Both the position numbers and the translations under genes were made by a program. Under the pieces are notes generated by a model. It did no database searches. It was not told the origin of the DNA and worked only from the letters and a program-made list of their open reading frames with translations. A DNA stretch of 64,000 nucleotides from Luteimonas sp. MC1572. Lineage in GTDB: Bacteria > Pseudomonadota > Gammaproteobacteria > Xanthomonadales > Xanthomonadaceae. Location of the stretch: the NCBI RefSeq assembly GCF_016615815.1, contig NZ_CP067112.1, positions 930,001 through 994,000 of the forward strand, written 5' to 3'. The stretch's first letter is position 1. Each line of letters starts with the position of its first letter. Of this stretch, positions 1 to 7,781 are shown in pieces.

Positions 1-1
1 G

Positions 2-142
2 AGGGATGGGGAGTCCGGTCGCAAGTTCCTGCGCAGCGGCGAGTCCATCGGATACACCGGAGGCGACGGGCGCAGCTGCCGCGTCACCCTGCGATCAGTC
101 GACCCGCGGAGTGCGGTATCGCTTTCAAACCGTTGCAGTTGA
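2..142 (+). CDS. C-terminal tail of an unidentified protein, truncated by the window edge
   Basis: An open frame enters from the left edge and ends at a TGA at 140-142, giving about 46 residues. It contains a GESIGYTGGDGRSC stretch and ends in SLSNRCS, so two cysteines near the end might pair. The codons mostly end in G or C, as in the neighbours, which argues for real coding. I do not recognise the family. Its start lies outside the window, so neither length nor function can be judged. The 166 bases between this stop and the next gene show no gene, and no promoter that I would defend. Confidence 0.35.
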   Translation, partial: RDGESGRKFLRSGESIGYTGGDGRSCRVTLRSVDPRSAVSLSNRCS

Positions 143-308
143 GGGGCTCCTCAGGGTTCCCCAGCCAGTGGCCCCGACAGGAGCACGCGGTAGTCAAGGC
201 GGTGTGCGAAGGCGTTGGGCTAATAGTTTTCGCGTCTCGCCGGGGCGCGACAGCGCATCATCACCACCTGGTCCACGATCCCGCGCTGCGCAGCCATTGG
301 AGTCCACC

Positions 309-866
309 ATGTCCGCACGATCCCGCATGCTGCCGGCGGCCGCCGCACTATCGATGGCGCTCGCCCTCGCACTCCCAGCCTGCACCACGACCGAAAGCGT
401 GCCGGCCGCGCCGGCACAAGACGAGGTGACCATGCAATCCACACTGCTCGAACGCTTCACTACGCCCGCCGAAGGCATCCACGCCGGCGGCCGCATCACC
501 GCCGACGACCTGCCGGCGCTGCACGCCGCTGGCATCCGCCACGTCATCGACCTGACCCAGGATTCCGAGACACCCGGCTTCGACGAAGCCGACGCAGTGC
601 GCGCCGCCGGCATGCGCTACGACAACCTGCCCATCGCCGGCCCCGCTGACCTGGACCGCGAGGCCGTGGTGGCATTCGACCAGCTGCTGCGGGCCGCCGA
701 CGGGCCGACGCTCGTGCACTGCGCCAGCGGCAACCGTGTGGGCGCACTGGCGGCGCTGCGCGCGGCATGGCTGCAGGGCGCCGATGCGGACGCCGCGGTG
801 GAGGAAGGGCGCCGCTGGGGGCTGCGCGGGCTGGAAGACGCGGTGCGCGAGCGCCTCGCGCGCTAG
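309..866 (+). CDS. Lipoprotein with a DUF442-type protein-phosphatase fold
   Basis: The protein has 185 residues. The ATG at 309 is chosen because GGAG sits six bases upstream and because it exposes a lipoprotein signal: a hydrophobic stretch (residues 8-22) ending in LPAC, followed by TTTES. The rest (residues 40-185) matches the fused DSP-PTPase / beta-lactamase-hydrolase-like phosphatase family: a GGRITADDLPAL opening, a conserved Asp in HVIDL, and the active-site loop HCASGNRVG, with Cys and Arg in the CX4R spacing usual for DUF442 proteins. It is probably a membrane-anchored, periplasm-facing phosphatase. The substrate is unknown; some relatives act in sulfide or cysteine metabolism, but nothing here supports that. 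It stands alone, converging on the regulator at 872-1852. Confidence 0.75.
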   Translation: MSARSRMLPAAAALSMALALALPACTTTESVPAAPAQDEVTMQSTLLERFTTPAEGIHAGGRITADDLPALHAAGIRHVIDLTQDSETPGFDEADAVRAAGMRYDNLPIAGPADLDREAVVAFDQLLRAADGPTLVHCASGNRVGALAALRAAWLQGADADAAVEEGRRWGLRGLEDAVRERLAR

Positions 867-871
867 CGTTG

Positions 872-1852
872 CTACCGGCCCGCACTCGCCGCCGCGCGGA
901 AATGCGCCGGGCTGACGCCCGCGGCCTTGCGCACCAGTCGCCGCAACGCGGTCGCGTCCTGGTAACCGACCGCCGCCGCGACCTGGTCGATCGTCATCCG
1001 GCTGTTCTCGAGCAGCGCCCGTGCGCGGCGCATTTTCACGCTTTGCACCAGGCTGCTGGTGCTCTTGCCGGTTGCGTGGCGCACATGGCGCGCCAGGGTG
1101 CGTTCGGACACGCACAGCTCGCGGGCCAGCGCGGACACCGGTGGTACGTCGGGCAGTGACCTCTCGAGGCGCGCCGTGAGCTTCGCCACCAGGGCGTGAC
1201 CGCTTGCGAGCACCTCGGGCACCACGAACGTGGACTGCGAGTGCCGCGGCTCCAGCAGCAGCATCTTCGACACCTGTTCGCTCAGCCGCGGGCCGAAGCG
1301 TTCGCGCAGCAGGTGCAGCATCAGGTCCGCGTGCGCGAACGCCGCGCCGGCGGTGACCACCGGGCCATCGGCGCAGACCATGCGGTCCGCGTCGACCGTG
1401 GTGGTGGGCGCCATGCGGGCGAGGGCGGGGGCCAGCCACCAGGTGGTCGTCACCCGGCGGCCATCGAGCAGCCCTGCGGCATGCAGGACGAAGACAGCGG
1501 AGCACGAGGCGGCCACCTGGCCACCGATCGCGACATGCCGGGCGAGGCGGCGTGCGATCGCAAGGCCATCGGGCGTGCGCATCTGCGCCAACACGTCCTT
1601 CGGATCCGCGCCGAGCCCGGGGATGACGCAGATCGCGCGTGACCCCGGCCTGCGCGGCGGCAGTCGCGTCGTCTCCACGCTGATGCCATCGCGCAGCGAC
1701 ACCCGGCCTCCGCCGATCGAGTACAGGCCCCAGGTCGGCACCGGCGTGCCGCGCATCGCCGCCATCCGCGCGGCGGCATCGAGGATGTCGCGGCTCATCG
1801 AGACGCTGCTCGGATACGCGCCCTCGAGCACCAGGATCTCGAAATCCTTCAT
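872..1852 (-). CDS. GlxA-family transcriptional regulator (DJ-1/PfpI domain plus AraC HTH)
   Basis: The protein has 326 residues from the ATG at 1852. A longer frame reaches 1975, but its extra 41 residues are Arg-rich and would overlap the divergent gene. The N-terminal half (about residues 1-190, beginning MKDFEILVLEGAYPSSV) is a DJ-1/PfpI-like amidase fold of the kind that senses ligands in GlxA regulators. The C-terminal 100 residues are an AraC double helix-turn-helix, with ELCVSERTLARHVR as the first recognition unit and AAAVGYQDATALRRLVRK as the second. The gene is divergent from the dienelactone hydrolase at 1958, with 105 bases between the starts. It therefore most likely controls that hydrolase and the dioxygenase behind it; this regulatory link is inferred from position. 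Confidence 0.85.
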   Translation of the reverse strand: MKDFEILVLEGAYPSSVSMSRDILDAAARMAAMRGTPVPTWGLYSIGGGRVSLRDGISVETTRLPPRRPGSRAICVIPGLGADPKDVLAQMRTPDGLAIARRLARHVAIGGQVAASCSAVFVLHAAGLLDGRRVTTTWWLAPALARMAPTTTVDADRMVCADGPVVTAGAAFAHADLMLHLLRERFGPRLSEQVSKMLLLEPRHSQSTFVVPEVLASGHALVAKLTARLERSLPDVPPVSALARELCVSERTLARHVRHATGKSTSSLVQSVKMRRARALLENSRMTIDQVAAAVGYQDATALRRLVRKAAGVSPAHFRAAASAGR

Positions 1853-1957
1853 GTCCGTTTCCGCCCGGAAGATGACGCATTGGACACTGCGCCGGCGACG
1901 CCGTCGAGGGTCCAATGCTCCGGGACGCCCACCAACCGCCACCGCGAAGGAGCCACG

Positions 1958-2782
1958 ATGTCGATCGACGACCACCCGCCACAGGACGATGCCCTGCAGG
2001 ACTTCGAGGCACGCATGTACACGCTGGATGGCATCGCCAAGCGCGTGCTAGTCGCGGGCGCCGGCCCGGCGGTCATCGTCATGGCGGAAATGCCCGGCAT
2101 CAGCCCGCACGTGGCGCGCTTCGCCCGCTGGGTGCGCGACGCCGGCTTCACCGTCTACATCCCATCGCTGTTCGGAACCGACGGCGCCTTTCCGCAGGCG
2201 GAGGAGGGCCTGGCGATCATGCGCCGGGCCTGCGTCAGCGCCGAGTTCCATGCGCTGGCGGGTAAGGGCGCGAGCCCCGTCACGGCATGGCTGCGCGCGC
2301 TCGCGCGGCAGTCGCTCGACGAATGCGGCGGCGCGGGCGTCGGCGCGATCGGCATGTGCTTCACCGGCAACTTCGCGCTGTCCATGATGCTGGAGCCGGT
2401 GATGCTGGCGCCGGTGCTGGCACAACCATCGCTGCCGCTGGATGACCCGGCCGGCGTTGAAAGCAGCGCCACGGAACTGGCTGCGGTACGCGAACGCCTG
2501 GAGCGCGACGACCTGACGGTGCTGGCGTACCGCTTCGAGGGCGATCGCCATTGCCGCGCCGAGCGCTTCGCCGCCTACCAGTCGGCACTCGGCCCGCGCT
2601 TCATCGCCCGCGTGTTGCCAGACGCAGCGGCCAATCCCGAACCGCCACCGTTCTTCAAGCATGTCGTCGGCAGCCCGCACAGCGTGCTGACCGCGCACCT
2701 CATCGACGCGGCCGGCGAGCCGACCATCGAGGCGCGCGACGAAGTGCTGGCGTTCCTGCGCAGGCGCCTGGCGGAGGCATAG
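1958..2782 (+). CDS. Dienelactone hydrolase family protein
   Basis: The protein has 274 residues. The ATG at 1958 is preceded by GAAGGAG, a good ribosome site, so the longer frame from 1880 is not used. It is an alpha/beta hydrolase with the nucleophile motif GMCFTG (Cys in place of Ser, as in dienelactone hydrolases), an early strand PAVIVMAEMPGI and a late HSVLTAHLI segment that probably carries the catalytic His. Classical members hydrolyse dienelactone in chlorocatechol breakdown; this broad subfamily (about 270 residues) has mostly unknown substrates. It is 36 bases upstream of the extradiol dioxygenase start and divergent from a GlxA regulator, so the pair may process an aromatic compound. 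That reading is an inference. Confidence 0.85.
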   Translation: MSIDDHPPQDDALQDFEARMYTLDGIAKRVLVAGAGPAVIVMAEMPGISPHVARFARWVRDAGFTVYIPSLFGTDGAFPQAEEGLAIMRRACVSAEFHALAGKGASPVTAWLRALARQSLDECGGAGVGAIGMCFTGNFALSMMLEPVMLAPVLAQPSLPLDDPAGVESSATELAAVRERLERDDLTVLAYRFEGDRHCRAERFAAYQSALGPRFIARVLPDAAANPEPPPFFKHVVGSPHSVLTAHLIDAAGEPTIEARDEVLAFLRRRLAEA

Positions 2783-2818
2783 ACTCGGGTGATCCGGCCT
2801 TCCTGGAGCGAACCCGCC

Positions 2819-3682
2819 ATGTCCGCAGCGCCCCTGATGCCCGCCGCCTTCCTCGGCCACGGCAGCCCGATGAACGCGCTCGAGCGCAACCGGTTCACCG
2901 AAGCCTGGCGCGCGTTCGGCGCATCGGTGCCGCGCCCGCGCGCGATCCTGGTGGTGTCGGCGCACTGGTACGTCAACGCCACCGCGGTGACGGCGATGCC
3001 GCGGCCGCGCACCATCCACGACTTCTTCGGTTTCCCGCAGGCGCTGTTCGACGTGCAGTACCCGGCGCCGGGGCTGCCGGAACTGGCCGAGGAAGTGGCC
3101 GATGTGGCGCATCCCGATTACGTGGGCGCCGACCGCGACGGCTGGGGCCTGGACCATGGCACCTGGTCGGTGCTGGTGCACGCGTTCCCCGATGCCGACA
3201 TTCCGGTGGTGCAGCTGTCGATCAACGCGCAGAAGCCGGCGGAGTTCCATGTCGCGCTCGGCGCGAAGCTGGCGGCGCTGCGCGCCAGCGGCATCCTGGT
3301 GGTGGGCAGCGGCAACGTGGTGCACAACCTGCGCGCGATCGATTGGAAGCAGCCGGACTCCGGGTTTGACTGGAACCAGCGATTCGACGCCGATGCGATG
3401 CAGGTGCTGGCGGAGCGCCCGGGTGATGCCGCTGCGCTCATCGAACATGCGGACTACGCGGCTTCGGCTCCCACGGCGGAGCACTTCCTGCCGCTGCTGT
3501 ATCTCGCCGGCATCGCGGCGGCATCGGGCAAGGGCGCGGATGTGCTGGTGGAAGGCGCCGCGTACGGATCGTTGTCGATGACCTCGTATACGGTAGGCGC
3601 GACATGTCCGCCGGACAGTGCAATCAGCGCGGGTGCGGCCCCGCTTGCCTTGGACACGCCGCCGGACGAGTCCAACCTTTAG
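2819..3682 (+). CDS. ygiD: DODA-type extradiol dioxygenase (4,5-DOPA dioxygenase family)
   Basis: The protein has 287 residues. ATG 2819 is chosen over an in-frame GTG at 2789 because GGAG lies about ten bases upstream and the family normally begins just before the zinc-binding FLGHGSPMNA motif. Other family marks are VVSAHWYV, LDHGTWSVL and GSGNVVHNL, which supply the His and Asp metal ligands and a catalytic His. YgiD-type enzymes open the ring of 3,4-dihydroxyphenylalanine and related catechols, using a divalent metal, in the cytoplasm. It follows the dienelactone hydrolase and is probably co-transcribed with it. Catechol ring cleavage is a family prediction; the physiological substrate is unknown. 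Confidence 0.9.
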   Translation: MSAAPLMPAAFLGHGSPMNALERNRFTEAWRAFGASVPRPRAILVVSAHWYVNATAVTAMPRPRTIHDFFGFPQALFDVQYPAPGLPELAEEVADVAHPDYVGADRDGWGLDHGTWSVLVHAFPDADIPVVQLSINAQKPAEFHVALGAKLAALRASGILVVGSGNVVHNLRAIDWKQPDSGFDWNQRFDADAMQVLAERPGDAAALIEHADYAASAPTAEHFLPLLYLAGIAAASGKGADVLVEGAAYGSLSMTSYTVGATCPPDSAISAGAAPLALDTPPDESNL

Positions 3683-3821
3683 AGAATCCTGCACGCGCTC
3701 TCCACGTCCATGAACCGTACAGCTCCGCTGCGCGTTCAGCCGTGCTGGAACACGCACGCGTCACGAAGTGCGGCGCATGTTGGTGACCGGCAACCGGCCG
3801 ACCCCCCCAAAGGAGCATGAA

Positions 3822-4319
3822 ATGAGCAACGAAAAGCACGATGCCAACCGTGACCCGATCACCGGCACCCCCGGTGCACATCCGGTCGGTACCGGCCTCG
3901 GCGCCGCAGCCGGCGGTGTGGCCGGCGCAGCCGTCGGTTCCGTCGCGGGCCCCATCGGCACCGTGGTGGGCGCCGCGGTCGGCGCGGTGGCCGGCGGACT
4001 TGGCGGCAAGGCCGCCGGTGAAGCGGTGAACCCGACCGTCGAAGACGCCTACTGGCGCGAGAACTATTCCAGCGAGCCGTACAACAACAAGCAGTACGGC
4101 TATGAGGATTACCAGCCCGCCTATCGCACCGGCTATGAAGCGCGCTCGCGCTATGCCGGGCAGAGCTTCGACCAGGTCGAGAACAACCTGCGTTCGGAGT
4201 ACGAGCAGGCCAAGGGCAACTCGCGTCTGGAATGGAACGACGCCAAGCACGCCACGCGTGCTGCCTGGCATCGCGTCGAGCGCGCCCTCCCGGGCGACGC
4301 GGACGGCGACGGCCGCTGA
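3822..4319 (+). CDS. Glycine-zipper domain protein
   Basis: The protein has 165 residues from an ATG preceded by AAAGGAG. A Gly/Ala-rich block at about residues 22-66, with repeated GxxxGxxxG spacing (GLGAAAGGVAGAAVG and similar), forms a glycine zipper able to pack as membrane or oligomeric helices. The second half is polar and aromatic, with several Tyr (YNNKQYGYEDYQPAY) and an EYEQAKG ... WHRVE tail. There is no signal peptide. Such proteins are common in Xanthomonadaceae and are often linked with stress responses, but I cannot assign a biochemical role. It is monocistronic, with a strong hairpin at 4360-4381 downstream. Confidence 0.75.
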   Translation: MSNEKHDANRDPITGTPGAHPVGTGLGAAAGGVAGAAVGSVAGPIGTVVGAAVGAVAGGLGGKAAGEAVNPTVEDAYWRENYSSEPYNNKQYGYEDYQPAYRTGYEARSRYAGQSFDQVENNLRSEYEQAKGNSRLEWNDAKHATRAAWHRVERALPGDADGDGR

Positions 4320-4359
4320 TCCACGGCGTCGGCTTCACCAGCCGATCCGCAGCAACCAC

Positions 4360-4381
4360 GAGGCCCCGCTTGCGGGGCCTC
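4360..4381 (+). terminator. Rho-independent-like terminator after the glycine-zipper gene
   Basis: A perfect inverted repeat, GAGGCCCCGC / GCGGGGCCTC with two T in the loop, begins 40 bases after the stop at 4319. The following bases (TCTATGTG) are only mildly T-rich. It also lies beyond the 3' end of the convergent kinase gene (4408-5568), so it may serve both. Confidence 0.7.
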
Positions 4382-4407
4382 TCTATGTGCGGTGGCGCGT
4401 CCCGCCG

Positions 4408-5568
4408 CTACTGCGGCATGCCGCGCGGCAGCTGCAGGTTGAAGGTGGTGGTTCCATCCACGGATTCCGCGCGGATGCTGCCGGCATGGGCTTTCACGAT
4501 CTGGCTCACGATGAACAGCCCAAGCCCCAGGCTTGCCTGTTCAAGTTCGCCGCCGGACACGCCACCGCGCCGCAGCGGCTCGAACATCAGGTCGAGCGTC
4601 TCGCGCGGGATCGGGTCGCCCGCATTGGCGACGGCCAGCGCGGCATGGGCGCCATCCTCGCGCAGTACCACGCGGATTTCCGCTTCTTCCGCGCCGTATT
4701 TGCGGGCGTTCACCACCAGGTTGGCCAAGGCCTCGCGGATGCTGCCGGCGTCGAACAGGCCGCGCATGGTGTCCGGCCCATCGAAGTGGATGCGCGTTGC
4801 CGGCATCGCGGCCTGCAGCTGTTCGATCTCGTCGCGGCATGCCTGCGCGAGGTCGATGTCTTCTTTCGTGATCTCGAAGCCGATCCCGAACTGCGAACGG
4901 TTGTAAACCAGCAGCTTGTCCAACAGCTGGTTCATGCTCTCGCCGCTGCGGATCAGGCGCTGCGCGGCCTTGGCCAGCGGGGCATCCACCGCCAGGCCGG
5001 CGATGTGTTCCGAGGTCAGCATGATCGCGGTGAGCGGGCTGCGCAGGTCGTGGCCCAGCACGCCCAGGAAGATGTTGCGCCAGCGTTCCACTTCGTCCGC
5101 GTAATGGCTGACCGACTCGGCGATCGCCTCGTCGATCGCCTCGTTGAAGCGGGTGATCTCACCGGCCGCAGCGAACTGGTCATCGGATGCCGCGGCCCAC
5201 GAGCGCAGCACCGACGCGCGCATCGCGCGGTATTCGGCTACCAGTTGCGAGATGCTGAAACCGCTGTGCGCGCGATGCAGCGCGTGGGTGGCTGCCGCCG
5301 ACCTCGAATGGCCGGCCTGCATCGGCGCATTGCCCTCGGATTTCGCGATCTCCTCGGCGCGCGTCTGCGCCGTCCGCAGGTCGCTGACGATGGCCTGGAT
5401 GATCTCGGGGAGGTGGTCGCGCAACGTGACGCTGTCGAGTGGAGTGTCCACGTCGATCGATCTGGCGAAGGTGATGGCCTGCTCGACGATGGTTTCGGCG
5501 CGTTGTTCGATGAAGTCCGCCAGCCCGCTTTGCATGCCGTGTGTCCGTTTCGTGATCCCCAAACGCAT
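4408..5568 (-). CDS. Soluble sensor histidine kinase
   Basis: The protein has 386 residues. The start is uncertain: ATG 5568 lies one base after the upstream gene's stop and has AAGGG six bases before it, while ATG 5535 (MQSGLADF) is an alternative. Residues 12-170 are an all-helical sensor region resembling the RsbR-type N-terminal domain, followed by a HisKA segment with the phospho-acceptor in VLGHDLRSPLTAI (about residue 190). A HATPase domain follows, with NLVVNARKYG (N box) and GLGLFIVSQIV (G box). There are no membrane segments, so the enzyme is cytoplasmic. It is coupled to the metallopeptidase at 5570-6076. There is no adjacent response regulator on this strand, so it is an orphan kinase. 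Confidence 0.85.
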   Translation of the reverse strand: MRLGITKRTHGMQSGLADFIEQRAETIVEQAITFARSIDVDTPLDSVTLRDHLPEIIQAIVSDLRTAQTRAEEIAKSEGNAPMQAGHSRSAAATHALHRAHSGFSISQLVAEYRAMRASVLRSWAAASDDQFAAAGEITRFNEAIDEAIAESVSHYADEVERWRNIFLGVLGHDLRSPLTAIMLTSEHIAGLAVDAPLAKAAQRLIRSGESMNQLLDKLLVYNRSQFGIGFEITKEDIDLAQACRDEIEQLQAAMPATRIHFDGPDTMRGLFDAGSIREALANLVVNARKYGAEEAEIRVVLREDGAHAALAVANAGDPIPRETLDLMFEPLRRGGVSGGELEQASLGLGLFIVSQIVKAHAGSIRAESVDGTTTFNLQLPRGMPQ

Positions 5569-5569
5569 C

Positions 5570-6076
5570 CTACGCCCTTGCCACGCGCACCGACCCCAGG
5601 TGGGTGAGGTAGAGCCGCATGTCGAACTCGAGCTGGTGATAGTCCGGCTCCATGTGCATGCACAGCTGGTAAAAGGCCTTTCCGTGGTCGGACTCTTTCA
5701 CATGCGCCAGCTCATGCACCACGATCACGCGCAGGAACGCCGCGGGTGCATCGCGGAACACGCTGGCGATGCGGATCTCGCGGCTTGCCTTGAGCCGGTT
5801 GCCCTGCACGCGGGAAATGGTGGTGTGCGTGCCGAGCGCCTGCTTCAGCACCTGCAGCCGGTTGTCGTAGAGCACCTTGCCCAGCGGCGCTGACTTGCGC
5901 AGGTAGCGGTCCTTGAGGGCCTGCACGTAGTCGTAGAGCAGGCCATCGCTGCGGACGGCGTGCGGCTCGGGGTACTTGCCGGCAAGCAGGGGGCCCAGAC
6001 GGTCCTGGTCCATGAGCTCGCGCACCTGGATCTGCAGGTGCTGGGGGTAGCCGGCGAGGTACTTGAGCGGTTGCAT
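5570..6076 (-). CDS. YgjP-like M48-family metallopeptidase
   Basis: The protein has 168 residues. ATG 6076 (MQPLKYLAGYP) is chosen because the 31 residues upstream are Pro/Ser/Arg noise and because family members I know begin the same way. No Shine-Dalgarno sequence is visible. The zinc site is VVHELAHVKESDHGKAF: HELAH gives two His ligands, with a third His downstream (MEPDYHQLEFD region). YgjP-type proteins are small cytosolic zincins without membrane helices; their substrates are unsettled. Its stop is followed after one base by the possible ATG of the kinase gene downstream, so the two are likely co-expressed. Confidence 0.85.
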   Translation of the reverse strand: MQPLKYLAGYPQHLQIQVRELMDQDRLGPLLAGKYPEPHAVRSDGLLYDYVQALKDRYLRKSAPLGKVLYDNRLQVLKQALGTHTTISRVQGNRLKASREIRIASVFRDAPAAFLRVIVVHELAHVKESDHGKAFYQLCMHMEPDYHQLEFDMRLYLTHLGSVRVARA

Positions 6077-6257
6077 GGAGGGAGGCGGGCTGCAGCAGGA
6101 CGGTCGGGAGGAGGGCCAGTATGGAAGACCCGGCCGACTCACGTCATGTAGACAACGCTGAACCCGCACACGCCCGCATTCTCCTGGTCAATGCGGTTTT
6201 CACGCTTGCCTGTTCATAGTCTGGCGCACACGGAATTCGCAATCCCGGGGCCAGTCA

Positions 6258-7781
6258 ATGTCAATGCCAAAACCAGAAGTTTCCACCGACTGCAACGACG
6301 CGCGCGTCTCCACCGGCAACGCCGGCCTTGACGACATCCTCGGTGGCGGGCTGGACGCCGATCGGATGTACCTCTACGAAGGCCGGCCCGGCGCGGGCAA
6401 GACCACGTTGGCACTCGAGTTCCTCATCGATGGCGCACGGCGCGGAGAGCGCGTGCTGTACATCACGCTGTCGGAAACCGAGCGCGAGCTGCAGCTCGTC
6501 GCCCGCCGCCACGGATGGGACCTGACCGGCGTGGAGGTCGTCGAGCTGGTGCCGTCGGAAGCGATGCTCGACCAGAGCCAGGAGATCACCCTGCTGCACC
6601 CCGCCGAGCTGGAACTGGGCGAGACCACGCGCCTGATCCTCGAGCAGGTGAGCGCGTTGAATCCAAGCCGGTTGGTCATCGACAGCCTGTCGGAACTGCG
6701 CCTGCTCGCGCAGAGTTCGCTGCGCTACCGGCGCCAGGTGCTGGCGCTGAAACAGTTCTTCGCCAACCGCAACTGCACGGTGGTGTTGCTGGATGACATG
6801 ACCTCGCAGCAGAACGACCTGCAGCTGCACTCGATCTCGCACGGCGTGGTGCTGCTGGAGCAGCTGGCCATCGATTACGGCGCCGAGCGCCGGCGGTTGC
6901 GCGTGATCAAGATGCGCGGCATCGAGTTCCGTGGCGGCTTCCACGACATCAAGATCGTCAGGGGCGGCATCGAGGTCTATCCAAGGCTGGTCGCGTCCGA
7001 CCACCAGACCGAGTTCTCCGGCCATTTCACGCCGAGCGGCAACGGTGAGCTGGACAAGCTGCTTGGCGGCGGCCTGGAACGCGGTACCAATGCCCTGCTG
7101 ATCGGCGCCGCCGGCGTGGGCAAGTCTTCGCTGGCGCTGACCTATGCCATCACGGCGGCAGAGCGCGGCGAGCGCAGCGCGATCTTCGCCTTCGACGAGG
7201 GGCGCGGCACGATCGAAGCGCGCTCCAGGGCACTGGGCCTCGACCTGGCGTCGGCGATCGACAGCGGCATGGTCGTGTTCCAGCAGATCGATCCCGCGGA
7301 AATGTCGCCCGGCGAGTTCGCGGCCATCGTGCGCAGGCGCGTCGAGCGTGACGGCGCGCGGATGGTGGTGATCGACAGCCTCAACGGCTATCTCAACGCA
7401 ATGCCGGACGGACGCTTCCTGATCCTGCAGATGCACGAGCTGCTCACCTACCTGGCCCAGCAGGGCGTGGTGACCATCCTGGTGCTGGCCCAGCACGGCA
7501 TGGTCGGGCCGGTCGAGACGCCGCTCGACATCAGCTACCTGAGTGATGCCGTGCTGATGCTGCGCTACTTCGAGCACGCCGGCAGGGTGCGGCGCGCGCT
7601 GTCGGTGGTGAAGAAGCGCAGCGGCTTCCACGAGCAGACCATCCGCGAGTTCCAGCTGGGCCGCCATGGGGTGGTGCTTGGCCCGCCGCTGACGGAGTTC
7701 AGCGGCGTGCTGTCCGGCATGCCGATCTACACCGGCGGCAGCGCGCCCCTCCTGCCTGGCGACGACAGTGGCGCCAACTGA
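6258..7781 (+). CDS. KaiC-like tandem RecA-type ATPase
   Basis: The protein has 507 residues, near the length of cyanobacterial KaiC. Two RecA-like KaiC domains are evident. The first (about residues 17-250) has Walker A GRPGAGKTT and a paired acidic site in LSETEREL. The second (about 255-490) has Walker A GAAGVGKSS and FAFDEGRGT. At the place of the KaiC Ser-Thr phosphorylation pair the sequence reads DISYLSDAV, so Ser426 is kept but the neighbouring Thr is Tyr427. The C-terminal tail ends shortly after the FSGVLSG segment. No kaiA or kaiB is nearby. The downstream hybrid kinase overlaps by 14 bases, so this ATPase is probably part of a kinase signalling unit and not a true clock. Family assignment is firm; role is inferred. 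Confidence 0.9.
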   Translation: MSMPKPEVSTDCNDARVSTGNAGLDDILGGGLDADRMYLYEGRPGAGKTTLALEFLIDGARRGERVLYITLSETERELQLVARRHGWDLTGVEVVELVPSEAMLDQSQEITLLHPAELELGETTRLILEQVSALNPSRLVIDSLSELRLLAQSSLRYRRQVLALKQFFANRNCTVVLLDDMTSQQNDLQLHSISHGVVLLEQLAIDYGAERRRLRVIKMRGIEFRGGFHDIKIVRGGIEVYPRLVASDHQTEFSGHFTPSGNGELDKLLGGGLERGTNALLIGAAGVGKSSLALTYAITAAERGERSAIFAFDEGRGTIEARSRALGLDLASAIDSGMVVFQQIDPAEMSPGEFAAIVRRRVERDGARMVVIDSLNGYLNAMPDGRFLILQMHELLTYLAQQGVVTILVLAQHGMVGPVETPLDISYLSDAVLMLRYFEHAGRVRRALSVVKKRSGFHEQTIREFQLGRHGVVLGPPLTEFSGVLSGMPIYTGGSAPLLPGDDSGAN